A DNA stretch of 64,000 bases, taken from assembly GCA_029207755.1 (NCBI GenBank), contig JARCOQ010000006.1, positions 25,502,022 through 25,566,021 on the forward strand. The letters run 5' to 3'. Made by a program: the position numbers and the translations under genes. The notes beneath the pieces were generated by a model that was not told the DNA's origin, searched no databases, and was given only the letters and a program-made list of their open reading frames with translations. The DNA comes from Chamaea fasciata. Lineage: Eukaryota > Chordata > Aves > Passeriformes > Sylviidae. Position 1 is the first letter of the stretch. Every line of letters begins with the position of its first letter. This document shows positions 63,980 to 64,000 of this stretch, piece after piece.

Positions 63980-64000
63980 CTGCCGGCGGGGCTCCCCCGC
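63980..64000 (-). CDS. CORIN: CORIN exon 1, 3' end only (putative)
   Basis: This would be the end of the exon encoding the N-terminal cytoplasmic tail of corin. Read on the minus strand from the window edge, the last 21 nt give Ala-Gly-Glu-Pro-Arg-Arg-Gln, followed by CAG|GTCCCG, a usable but weak donor. Human corin (recalled) has Arg-Ala-Gly-Ser-Pro-Lys-Pro just before the residues encoded by exon 2, so the Ala-Gly-x-Pro-basic pattern and the phase-0 junction both fit. The exon lies in very GC-rich sequence, as expected for a first exon near a CpG-island promoter. Only seven codons are visible and the start codon is outside the window. The alternative is that a different first exon lies further right; human corin also has alternative first exons. 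Confidence 0.5.

Larger units (their letters stand above)
63895..64000. promoter_or_regulatory. CORIN: Edge of a CpG-rich region around CORIN exon 1
   Basis: Base composition switches abruptly from AT-rich intron to strongly GC-rich sequence with several CpG sites in the last 100 bp. This is the usual setting of a first exon and promoter. Only its 3' margin is in view. Confidence 0.5.

Noticed and set aside
1..64000. A CRISPR array, operon or mobile defence system
   Set aside because: No spaced direct-repeat arrays, no bacterial-type gene packing; the sequence is intron-rich vertebrate DNA.

Overview
The window is vertebrate nuclear DNA, almost certainly from a bird. It has at least seven CR1 LINE 3' ends, including typical avian CR1 tails built on TCATAGAAT units. 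It also has solo LTRs of avian endogenous-retrovirus type. The only gene found has large introns, and intergenic-style protein coding is absent. The species cannot be fixed from the sequence; a neoavian, possibly passerine, bird is my inference from the LTR types.

One gene accounts for all convincing coding sequence: CORIN (atrial natriuretic peptide-converting enzyme, a type II transmembrane serine protease), on the minus strand. The window catches its 5' end: the last 21 nt of a putative exon 1 (63980-64000, in a GC-rich edge), exon 2 (cytoplasmic tail plus transmembrane anchor, 50700-50844), exon 3 (Ser/Thr-rich extracellular stem, 44170-44622), exon 4 (first half of frizzled domain 1, 26794-27004) and exon 5 (second half of frizzled 1, 8322-8503). 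Splice phases chain without conflict (0, 1, 1, 2, 1), and all ten frizzled-domain cysteines are present. The LDL-receptor repeats, frizzled 2, scavenger-receptor and protease domains must lie beyond the left edge.

The rest, about 98%, is intron. Intron 1 (right, 13.1 kb) holds a degraded LTR and a TACATA microsatellite. Intron 2 (6.1 kb) holds only a CR1 tail. Intron 3 (17.2 kb) holds a GC-rich minisatellite island with a CTCF-like motif, another LTR, CR1 relics, a 34-bp tandem duplication and a 32-A tract. Intron 4 (18.3 kb) holds two solo LTRs with target-site duplications, CR1 copies and a perfect (GGGAA)70 array. Intron 5 (partial, 8.3 kb) holds three CR1 copies, two of them a close inverted pair.

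I found no undescribed multi-gene system. The observations most worth checking are the pure 350-bp GGGAA/TTCCC tract abutting a poly-A run, the enlarged Ser/Thr-rich corin stem, the substitution at the position of a reported human corin autocleavage site, and the CpG-rich 10-bp minisatellite beside a strong CTCF-like sequence.
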